NCBI GenBank assembly: GCA_018398765.1
Contig: JAHBMJ010000775.1
Coordinates: forward strand, 10,086 to 74,085
Source of the DNA: Chromera velia
Taxonomy: Eukaryota; Sar; Chromeraceae
Direction: 5' to 3'
DNA length: 64,000 nt
The number at the start of each line of letters is the position of its first letter. Within the stretch, counting starts at the first letter, position 1. The position numbers were made by a program, and so were the translations under genes. Shown here piece by piece: positions 13,001-23,487 of this stretch. A model generated the notes under the pieces. The model did not search any database, had not been told where the DNA came from, and worked only from the letters and a program-made list of their open reading frames with translations.

Positions 13001-16000
13001 CCTGAGGAGCGTATGCGGTTGATGAAGAGCGAAGAGGACGAGAGGGCGATGATCGAGGCAATGCGGGAGAAGTGCCATGGGGACATCAAAGTGCTCACAG
13101 AGATTCTTCAACGCACTCAACTCGAACAGCTCCGGGTGGCCGTTGCAGAGAGAGAGGCTGCCCTTCTCGGGGGGGCGCGGCGTTCTCTTCATCTCTTCTT
13201 TGCTTCTGTCGGAGGGAGTGTTCGCTCGGCAGTCAAGAATCTTCTTCGAATGGGTCAGTGCAGAGAGGCAGGTGAGACAGTTTACGTGTGGAAACGCTTG
13301 TCAGCTTCAGACTTTCCTGTCTCAGTAGACCGCTGTACGTCTCTCTCAAAAAGATGCACGAGAGAGATGATTTCAATTTTACGGGAATTTCTTTCTGTCT
13401 GCTTGTCAGTTGCTTTGTCTTGTCCCTTTCTTTCCTCTCTTGATCAAGACACACGCTCAAGCATCCAACAGTCTCGGTATACGTCTGTGCACACCCATGT
13501 TTTCTCTCTTGATTGTTTGTCGGCATACGTCTGTTCACGCATATGCTTTCTTTCTTGCTTGTTTGTTGTGTCTGAAATCCAACCTCATGCATGCAGGTTG
13601 TGGTCCGCAGCAGATCCTCCAGAAGTGGCCTCTTCAGACTGCTGCAGAGGAGTCAGAGATTCTTCCGGAACTCAGAAGGAGACTGTGGAAGGACAGGAAA
13701 ACAGCATTTGCACACACACCACCAGCGTTTGCTGCAGCATGGATGAGAACTTTTCACGTGGGTCTACGTCAACTCATTTGGACATCTATCCTTGCGGGCA
13801 GAATGGGACAATTCTGCCTTAAGCGTTTTTTTCCTGGATCAAAAATACCCCATCCCTTTGTATTCTGCCCCCGTCTCCCTGTATTCCTTCCCTCTTTTTG
13901 GAGATAGACTCTCCGTCCATTTGGCCGCGCTGCTGCAATTTGCGCTTGTGGCACGAAAAACTCGCCTAAGCACACGCACACACACATACGAGGGAGAGAC
14001 AAACAGAGAGAGACAGAGAGAGAAAGAGAGGGAGACAGAGAGAGACAGAGAGAGAAAGAGAGGGAGACAGACAGAGAGACCACACCCGCTGGGCTCATGC
14101 ATCTTTGCCACTCTCAAAGGCATTTGACGTGCAAATGTTTTTTCCGTTCCTTGGAGTACTTGTCGTTCTATGTGTAAGCATTCTGTATCAGTAGTTGGGG
14201 AGCCCCTGCTGTGATCTTCCGACATCACTCTCAATGATGTTACTCTGCATGGGATGCAGATTGTGTACGCGATGACTGAGCTGCAAATCGAATGTCTCGA
14301 GGTAGGCATCTGCAGCAACGTGTCGTATCCTCTTTCTTTGCTCTTTCCTTTTCTGCTGTGAACTTTTTTTGTTCTGCGCCTTCAGCGGTCCCAGTCTCGT
14401 TGACGCATCGTTTCTGTGGACTTCACACGTTTTGCTCTGTTGCAAATTTCTGCCTGCTTTTCGATTTTATACTCCTTCTTTCTTGTTGCAAAGTCCCACG
14501 AGCTTCTTTTCTTCCCGCCTCCGTTTCCGCTTTCCCTCAAATCACTGGTCGACACACACTCCTCGAATCATCGTTCCCCCCCTCTGTCTATGCAGACGCA
14601 GCAAAACAACCTGCGGGCATCCATCAGCCGCATCGCTCGAGAGGGACTGAAGGCTCTGTCCTCAAAGAAGGAACGCGTACGGGTGGACGCTCTGAAGTGA
14701 GTAGTCGCGCAGTTGGATGAATAAGTAGTGAGGTAGAAAAGCCAATTTTGCCCCGTGTTCGTTTCTTCTTCAAGTCCCTTTCCATGATTTGAGCGTCATG
14801 TCACTACAGGTTTCGACCAAAGCAGCTCATGCATTTGCTTTTTGTCTGTCTGCTTGATGGCATGTGTGTGCGTGCAGACAATCTCTTCGAGACACGGTGA
14901 TCACCGACTGCATCCCCTTCAACCTCCTCGAAGCAGTCGACGTTCCCCATCCCAAGCAGATCCCTCTGCCACAACCCATCCTCGAGACAGAAGCTGCAAC
15001 CTGCGGGGGGGCAGAAGTGAATCACACAAGGTCAGAGAAAAAGGGAAGGTGCTTTGACGGTTGTCAAAGGAGGTCTTCGTTCTCTCTTTTGTCCTTTTGG
15101 TTTCTCACTTTTCATCTCGTTTTGAATTTCGTTTGCCCACTGTACTTCATTTCATTATGGTCTTATGCGTGTTGGTCTGCAGGTCGGCAGTCCTTCAATA
15201 CATGCGTAAGGTGGGAGTGGAACAAGTGCGTGAAGTTCTCGGAGGGGAGTTTGAAGATTTGAGGGCAATAGAGAAGAAGATGGACGTGAGAGAAGAGCTC
15301 CGTCGCCTCGGCAGATCTCACTGCAATGTGAAGACCCCCAGAGGACCTGAGGAAGACGAGATCTGTCTACTGAATCCGGAGCTCAGAAGAGAAACGGTCC
15401 CTATTCCCACTGTATGGGAAAGATCTGTGCAGCAGCAGCAGGGTGGGGCGAAAGAGGAAGCAGCAGGGGAGCATTCGTGCGTCAGTACACGGACTCAGAC
15501 TCAGGCTGTGACTCCAGCAGGTGGATTGCTTCCTCCCTCTCCGGTGCCATCTGTCTTCAAGGGTGAATCATTCTTTCCCCCCACTCCCCCAGGTGCTCTA
15601 GCGGGATTCGAGGATTCTTCCAGGGCTCCTCCATTACGCGAAAGGGGACCCCTCCCGTCTCCACTCGGGAACGGAAAGGGGCCTCTATTCCCCTCTCCTT
15701 CCCGGCAGATGACAAAGACGCACCCAGGCAACCTGTTTCAATCTGCTTCTGCCTCCTCACCCCCCGCCCAAGAGCCCCGCACCCCCCAACAACAGCCGCC
15801 TTCTCCGCGGAGAGGCAACGAAATGGTGCAAGTGCAAGAGGGAGCACCAAGGGAGAGAGGAGGTAGCCAGAGGGCAAAGACAACAGGGCCCTCAGGTCTC
15901 AAGTGGAGCCGCCTAGAAAGAATCGTGGATGAACGGACAGGGCTGCGTCAAAAAGACAGGGTCAGTCAGAGAGAAGGAGAACTGGCTGGCTGTCTTTTTG

Positions 16001-19000
16001 CCATTTCTTGGTGAGCGCTGCCCCTTTCCTTGTCCCCGCATTCGTCACTGTCTCCAAATCGTGCTTCATCTTTTCTTCGCAATCCTCGCGTCGTGCCTTT
16101 CTTTTCGGAAACAGTGAGTGCAGAACGCAACGGCCTCACTGTATGGTAAGAACCTCTCTCTGACTGATTGATATGCAGGTGTCCCTGGAGCCTTGTCCTG
16201 TCCACACGTTCACTGCGTCACTGTCTCTCCCCGCATTACACGACAGACCCGGACTGGTTCTCTCCGAGTCTCAAAGAAATCAGACAGACCAACTGGGGGC
16301 AGACACCGTCAGAGACCCCACTACGGTACCCTACCTTGTCAGAACACCCCGACTGTTCGGGGCTTCAAATTTAGAGGCCGCGAAAGCGGGGCGAACTGCG
16401 TGTCTTCCCCTGACGGATCTGCTCATTGACATGCGCACACTTGCACCTCAGCAAAAGATGGTTGGGAACAGGGTAGTGGGGTACGCCAATGACCCGAAGA
16501 GGCCGACCACAAGGGTGGTCTTTGAGGATCAGAACCAGGCACAGAAGACTGATACCCAAGACCAATCCAACAATGCGTCTCCCGCCTCCCCATCAATAGC
16601 TCGAGGTCTGAGTGCCAACGCGCTTCCTGTGGATGCAGATGACGTCACCTCAGTCGGGAATGGAGAGAAGGGGGAGGTTGGGGGAAGTGACTGCGGACCG
16701 ATACCAGACGATCCCCTCATGGACATTCCTGACAATCAAAGCAAGGCCTCCGAGGGCCATGAGGTGAGAAGTGAGGCCTCCTCAGAATTTGAAGATTTCT
16801 CACCCCGCAGTGCACGATTGAAGATGGAGAAAAAGCGGGAGCAACCTGACGAATCCTGGCACGGAGACTGTCGGTGGACTGACTCGAACAATCCAACTGG
16901 GAGGGCCTTCTTGAAAGATCCTGAGAGAACACGCACACCGTTTCATGCACAACTCTTTACATGGTTGGAAGGAAAGAAAAAGGAACAACGAAAACTCAAA
17001 AGAGAAGAGCAGAAAGAGAGAATGCTTTTGAGAACTGCATCAGACTTTCCCGCCCTCTCTCCCCCAAATGCGTTTGCCTTGTCAACAGCCTCTTCAGGAT
17101 TCCCTCAAGACACAAATTCGCTCTACAAAACCCAGCCCTCAATGTGGCCTCCCCATCTGCGTGCACCGCAAGGCTCCCCTGTACCACCCGTGGAATTGTT
17201 CTCTTCAGTCAGGGGAGGCATCCATTCTGAAAAGTTGTGGAGGATATGGGAGGCGTCTGCCCCCACAGCCCAGCGGGCGGCTGCCCAGATTTCAAGTCCG
17301 TTTGAGAAAGCAACCAACATGACCTCCAGAACTATAAGCCCCATTTCTTATGTCGCACGCAGCCCGCAGTCTGTAAAGTTTGGAGACCCGGGAAGCAGAG
17401 GAGGAGACAAGATCAGAGCGACGCCCAGCTCTCTGAAAGCGCCTGCCGCCGAAAAGCACGACGGCCTCATCATCCCTGCCGTCGTGGCTGGGAGAAACAG
17501 GGGGTCGCTTGTGCCCATTTTCGATCAGATGAGCACGGCATTTAGATTCAGGAACGACGACAGTCTAAAGGTCGGCCCCAGTTCCTGACAAAAATTTGCT
17601 GCTTCCAGAAAAAGAAGGCAAGAACAGTCTTTTCTTGGCACAACAGCGTGCGTGTTCACATTCCTGTCTTTGTTTGACGCAAAACGCGAAACGAATTTCC
17701 TGAGACTCGACGAGCGAGAGTTCCTTCATATTCCTTCCTCTGTCTCATTTCGTTTCTGCAAAATCTTGCCAAAATCGAACAGAAAACGAACGAACTTTTC
17801 TGCAGCCGGGCATTCTGGCGAAATTGGAAAGCAAAATGATCGACCAACCACTTGCCACCCTCCTCCCCATATTCAAATATATCCTTCCTTTGCCAGCACT
17901 ACATTTCTCTCCCCAACTCTCTCCCTGAATGTGAGTGCAGAATGTCCAGACGCTCCTTTGCATGGAACTCGAACAAATGCTCGAGAGCATGAATTTGATC
18001 GGGGAACTCCTCAAGCCACGAGGACTTCTGCCTTTCGGGGCCTCCGCTTTCTTCGTCTCCCTCCCCCAGACAGTGATCCCCCAACTGCAAGAGCGACTAG
18101 AGCTGAGGGGACCGTTAGAGCCCGGCAGTCGGTGTACAGAGCTCCCGGCTTTCGGGAAACTGCTTGAGCCTGTTGATCTCCAGCAAGCCAAGCGGATTGC
18201 GGACTTGAAGCGGCAAGGGACATACAACCCGAAGTTGCATCATGGTGCTGGTCTGGGGTCGCTGGGTGGGATGGATGGGGGGGTGAATGTGCGGGAGAAG
18301 TTGTTTCGATTTGATCAGCTGACTGCCCATGAGTCCGGAATCAAACAGGAGGACGAGAGGGCGCAAGAGGAGGAAGAGGAGGAAGAGATGGGCACTCACA
18401 TCCCTTTTCCTCCTATGACTCCCTCAATTCACCATCCTGCACTGGTGCGTGCCTGCACATGTGCGAGCAGCAGTCAGAGCCAAGCAAAAGGTCAGACGCG
18501 AGGAGACAAGAGAGCCACCCTCAGAAAGTCAAGAGAGGCACTCCCTTCCTCCGTGTCGCCCAGGGGAAGAGACAAGAGTTCCAGGTCCCCTTCCTCTAGC
18601 CAGAAACTAGGAGGCTTGGCCATTCTAGTAGAGGAGCCTGCTTTCTCCCAGGAGGACAAAGACCGTTTGCAGCAGGAGGCAGCGAGAAGGAAGCAGAGAA
18701 AAGGGGAGAGACGGAGTTGCAGTGGTGGAGGAGGAGACGGAAACGGGGGAGGAGAATCTGGAAGTGACTCTGAATTGGATGATCCTGGTGAAAGTGAGGG
18801 GGTGTTCTCTCTTCACAGACTGCACAGACTTGCACAGGAAGCTGCCCAGTTTGTTTTGTTTACACAGCAACAGCAAGAGGCAGAGGACTCAAAACAGTCG
18901 AGGAAGAAGGCAAAGGATGTAGAAGAACGCCATGCAGGACCACTTCAGAGTCCCCGAAAATCCGCTCTCCAAGCAGTCCCGCCCTTTATTTCAAGAAAGC

Positions 19001-20140
19001 CTCGAGTCCGCTTTCCCCTCTTTCTCAAACTTCTCTCCGCCTACCCCTCTCCTGATTGGAAGCCGTTCCATCAAAGGGAAAGGGAGAGAGAAAACGGTTG
19101 GCACAAAGACAGTGTTACCGTAAGCCCCAGAGGACATCCCCGTTCACCCTCTCGGAGAAAAGGCATGCACAGAACCTCCCTCTCTCTCTCCCGATCCACA
19201 AACAGAATCACAGACCCTCTCCACGATCCCACAGGCAGCCTGAGGGGACGGCAAAGCGAAGGGGACGAGAGGAAGCCGGAGGAGGAGGAACTCTCGGACC
19301 CCGATGCACCCCCTCCTCTCACGGGAATGGCTCATGACAAGGCCCTCAAGTTGAGTGGACGGCTGATGGAAGTGAACCCCTCGAATCTGCAGAGTCTCCA
19401 AGTAAGTCCGTCCGTCTCCGTGCATGTATGTGTTTGTGCTTTCCGACGGGCTTCCTTCTTTTGCCGGTTTCGGAACAGGTGTTGGGCGATGCCGAATGTT
19501 TCAAAGTGCGTTTGAGCATTCCAACACCCTTCGGTATCCGTGCGTCGTTAAGCAGGATTAGTGTGTGCACTTTTTGTACCCCCTCTCTGTCGCTCTCCCT
19601 GACATACAATGTCGTCTGATGTCCGTGAAAAAGTCTGCCTGTCTGTCTCCATTCTGGCAGTGTCTCTATGATTTATTTTAAGGACAATCATCCGTACATC
19701 TCTCCCTTTGCTTAGTGGTCCCGCGGTTTTGCAGTGTACGAGTGTGCTCGCCTTTGCAACAGTCCATGCTGGCATAAAAGTACGGAGAGCATCAGTGCGC
19801 ATTTGAGGTTGATTCGAACTGTCTGCATGCTCCTTTCACCTATTCACCGGCTGATCCCTCCATTCGTGCAGACACTCCAGGAGAGGATGCGGCAGCTGAA
19901 GAGCTTTCTTCAACGCATGAAGGCGGAAGCGGCAGCTTTCATCAAATCAGAGGTACGTGCCTTGCCATACTACGAAGATCAGGAGATAGAAAGAGCCAGA
20001 ATTGAATTCCTTATGCAGGCGACGCATTCGGAATTATGTGAGACGCAGAGGACCAATCTGCAGATCTTTTCGAGAACAAGTACAGAGCTCCTGATGATCC
20101 GTGTACCCGAGAGGCTCGAGGGTCCATGGATGGAGAGACT

Positions 20141-20183
<43 letters not shown>

Positions 20184-20528
20184 CTCGCGGCAGTGAGGGC
20201 CCGCAAAGCAGAACTGGGGAGGAAGACTGGTGCGTCTCTCGTCCCCAGTGCTGCAACACGAGAGGCAGGCCAACAAACGGAGGCGCGAGAAGACGCGCGT
20301 ACGCGGCAGACAAAAGCTCTGACCACTCGATTTGAGCCGGAGTCTCTGAAGGGGGCAAGCGGGTCTCCAGAGAACTTAGAAGCAGAGTGCGAGGAGCTTT
20401 TCTGGGTACGTACCCTGGCTTACCTGACAAGCGAAGACTTCACTCGTCTTGAACTGGGAGACGACGCTTACTGGTTGTATAAAAGGGGGCAGCGCAAGCT
20501 CATTTCTGGAGAGTCCCTTGCTGAATGA
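9300..20528 (+). CDS. Very large coiled-coil protein of unknown function
   Basis: I do not recognise a known family. Phase-consistent exons are 9300-9369, 9688-9878, 10340-11068, 11747-11892, 12173-12212, 12528-12641, 12994-13271, 13597-13757, 14260-14301, 14596-14696, 14878-15030, 15183-15960, 16179-17570, 17941-19401, 19872-19952 and 20019-20528 (TGA). A 17-nt micro-exon near 11603-11619 would be needed to keep phase. The total is about 2,080 residues. The N-terminal third and the exons from 12.1 to 15.3 kb are heptad-like and charged (for example TPEERMRLMKSEEDERAM). Long Ser/Pro/Arg-rich disordered regions occupy 15.3-17.5 and 18.3-19.4 kb, and a last coiled-coil segment (TLQERMRQLKSFLQRMK) leads to the C-terminus. 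A TGA at 17588 would end an unspliced reading, so the gene could instead be two (9300-17588 and about 17.9-20.5 kb). I favour one because the 17570/17941 splice is in phase. A cytoskeletal or flagellar structural role is possible but is inference only. Confidence 0.72.
9920..10056 (+). repeat. (TC)n(TG)n(GA)n compound microsatellite in intron
   Basis: A TC run changes to a long TG run and then a short GA run. It lies in intron 2 of the coiled-coil gene, beginning about 40 bases after the proposed donor at 9879. Confidence 0.9.
14003..14072. repeat. GA-rich tandem repeat
   Basis: Two consecutive, nearly identical GA-rich units of about 32 bases (core AGAGAGAAAGAGAGGGAGAC) inside an intron of the coiled-coil gene. 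Confidence 0.75.
20141..20183 (+). repeat. (GT)n tract ending in a TGCAG acceptor
   Basis: An uninterrupted GT run directly followed by GCAG. It is either the 3' part of a very short intron in the coiled-coil gene, or a coded Cys-Val repeat, because the frame stays open through it. The next exon (LAAVRARKAEL) is in frame in both readings. Confidence 0.8.
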
Positions 20529-21639
20529 AATCACAAAGGCCACGGTCATCCCTGGCCACAGTATGCTGCAGTGTGTTAGCCACTATATGAATATTTTTTT
20601 AAAAAGAATAAGTTGTATAGTATAACTTTGCTCTGTCAGTAAGTCCCTAGGTCAGTCCTAAGTTCAGCAAGTCGTAAGATCATGTTAAAATATGATATGA
20701 TTTATGTTTTGCAAAGGTCTAGGCAAAAGTCCTTCTTAGAGTCCTTCTCCCCCGCGGTCCTATGCGATCCATTGCATGAGAAAAAAGTACGATTCATTTT
20801 TAAAAAACCAAATACAAACTACACCATAAGGTAATAATGCATGCACTCAAAAAAATTATGTATGGGCATCTTTACTAGCAGACTGCTATAGGCAGACTGT
20901 GATACTATCTAAGATATGATCTAAATAAAAAATAATTGAATGAAAATTGTAACATACTCTATCCTTTGAATTCTTTTAAATTTGTGAATGAATCAATTAT
21001 GTGTGACGATTTCTTTTTGTTGATTTAGCTCGGCAGACGCCTCCTAGGATGCCTTTCTGAAACTCGCTGCTTGCATTTGAAGCTCTAGTCGATCTAGTAG
21101 ACGATCAGACCTCCAACATACAGAGCTACGTTGCTAATTATCTAGATTATTAATTGATTGATTGATTGATTAATTAATTGATTGATTGATTGATTAATTG
21201 ATTCATTGCAGAGATACCAAGTTGTTAACAACTCCTCGATCCTCCTTTCTTTTTTGCTTAGTTTTTTGCTCTGTTTTCCTTTTTAAAAACCTCTCGAGTG
21301 GCCTGTAGTGCACATGCACGGACAATTAAACTTATTGAAGCGCAGTCTTTAGCATCCTTTTTGATATTTTAAGTCTATAGTTTTAATTGTGTAATTATTT
21401 TTTATTTCTGCACGCTCTTTGACACACTCACAACTTCTGAGTCAAGTTCTGACAGTGCACATGGCAAGAGCCCCCACCCCAAAAAACATATCTAGAAACA
21501 TACACTGTTTAACAGAGAATTTTACAAAAATCCTCTAAATTTCTTTGTGAATTTCTGTCTGAAAATTCTTTTTGATTCTTTTCTAATTTTTGTTTTATTA
21601 ATTTACGGGGCGACCTCTATAAGACAAAACGGCGACAGT
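20529..21639. other. AT-rich intergenic island
   Basis: No gene seen. Base composition drops sharply to AT-rich immediately after the stop codon of the coiled-coil gene. A (GATT)n/(TAAT)n tract lies at about 21150-21208. Confidence 0.7.
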
Positions 21640-22697
21640 CATCTATGAGGAATGACAAACTGAAATATCTGAGATATTTAAGGATATTTACAATTATTTC
21701 TATCCTCCATTAAATATCTTCTTGTATCTCAAATATCTAAGATATTTTATAATAGTTCATATCTTTAAATATCTGACTGCATCAAATTATATAGAGGAAA
21801 GATATTTAAAGATATTTCTGGATATTTGTTTTAGAAAATATTTATATTTAATTATACAACTAATATAATAGACTATGCAGTTGATTGAATACTAGCAAAT
21901 ATCCGTAAATATCTGGTGATATCTTAGAATATAGAAAGATATTTTGAATTTGTCTACAAATATCTCAAAATATTTACAATTATTTTGAAATATGTATGGA
22001 TAAACATTTTTTAGAAGGAAGGAAAAAAGGAAGGAAGGAAGGAAGGAGGGAAGGAAAGAAGGAAGGAAGGAAGGAAGGAAACAAGGAGGGAGAGAGGGAA
22101 GGAAGGAAGGAAGGAAGGAAGGAAGGAAGCAAGGAGGCTAACAAGGAGGGAAGGAGGGAAAGAAAGAAAGAAATAAGGAGAGAGAGAGGGAGGGAAGGAA
22201 AGAAGAAAGGAAGGAAGGAAGGAAGGAAGGAAGGAAACAAGAAGGCTAGCAAAGAGGGAAGGAGGGAAGGAAAGAAGGAAGCAAGGAGGGAAAGAGGGAA
22301 GGAAGGAAGAAAGGAACGAAGGAAGGAAGGAAGGAAGGAAGGACAAAAGGAAGGAAAGAAGGAAGGAAAAAACTTTTGAAGGAAGGAAAGGAGGAAAGAA
22401 TGATGGAAGGAAGGAAGCAACTTGAAAGAAAGAGGGAAGGAAGGAAGAAAGGGACTTAAACGAAGGAGGGAAGGAAGGAAGGAGGAAGGAAGGAAGGAAG
22501 GAAGGAAGAAAGGAAGGAAGGAAGGAAGAAAAAAAGAAAGAAAGAAAGAAAGAAAGAAAGAAAAAAGAAAGAAAGAAAGGAAGGAAGGAAGGAAGGAAGG
22601 GAGAGAAGGAGGGAGGGAGGAAGGGACTTGAAAGAAGAAAGAAGCAAGAGAGCGAGAAAGATATACGGATATTTCAGTTTGTCATTCCTCATAAATG
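21640..22697. mobile_element. Putative inverted-repeat element with internal simple repeats
   Basis: The segment is bounded by a 30-bp inverted repeat with one mismatch. The left arm is 21640-21669 and contains TGAGGAATGACAAACTGAAA. The right arm is 22668-22697 and contains its reverse complement. The innermost 25 bp (21645-21669 and 22668-22692) match perfectly. The left part of the interior (about 21662-21990) is dense in GATATTT/AAATATC palindromes; the right part (about 22012-22640) is a GGAA/GGGA/GAAA array. No coding capacity and no clear target-site duplication were seen. It may be a foldback or MITE-like element whose interior expanded, but the class is unknown. Confidence 0.55.
22012..22640. 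repeat. (GGAA)n tetranucleotide array
   Basis: About 630 bases of GGAA units with interspersed GAAA, GGGA and AAGC variants, on the right side of the inverted-repeat element. Long frames across it are repeat artefacts. Confidence 0.95.
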
Positions 22698-23487
22698 GTG
22701 CTCTAGGGCATTACTAAATCACTTATCATTTGAATCCCTATAAAATCCTATAGCTAGAATCCTGTTTAATTTTGTAAGTCCTTGCAGCCTCTGAAAGTAG
22801 TCTAAGTGGCTATTTAGACAATTTTTAACAGTCTATTAATTGAATCTTTAGCGTCTTTTATCCGTTTTGGTTTGGCATAAAATTTTAATCTATAATCTGA
22901 TTTCAGTAGAGAGAGTGAGACTGAAACCTGGATTGCAGTAAATTGGATTTCTTTGCGAGCTTCAAAGTTCCGTGCAGAATGAGGGACAGCACAGCCACAA
23001 CTCCACTTGTCGGGCTTCAGACTGTCCGGTCGAACAGAAGCAGCTTCCTTCAATTCGGGCTCTGACCGCTCTCTGTGACATGCAGTAGATGTTCACGAAC
23101 CCCACTTTTCAACACATCCAGTCTCCAGACAAATAGAGTTCATATGTCGCAACCTTTCTAGCAACCTTTTAGCTCACAAACTCCTACGATTTGAATGACA
23201 TATGTAAGTGCAAGCACCGAAAGTGTGACTTGCCGGCGACCGACGGAGAATTGCGCACTCACCGCCCGCGTGGCAGCGAGCAGAAAGTACTTGAGAAGGA
23301 AGCACCAGAGCACGAAGAAACGCCGGAGTGTCTCCCCTCAAGCAGTCGGACACAACCAGAAAGACCACCCCAGCTCCTAAACACGCATGCATGGTTTGTT
23401 TCTATACAGAGAAAGTCTTGACAGTGCTTCGGCCAACCGCCCTTCTCCATCCTTCGCTGGGTGTGGGGGGGCGGATCAACCAGACAG
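22698..23487. other. Intergenic, 3' of USP1
   Basis: No gene seen. The left part is AT-rich and the composition rises towards the USP1 terminator side. Frames around 23.17-23.42 kb on both strands are short and show no domain. Confidence 0.5.

Noticed and set aside
21980-22631. Long frames on both strands coding Lys/Gly/Glu or Phe/Ser/Leu repeats
   Set aside because: They are translations of the GGAA array and have no start context or domain.
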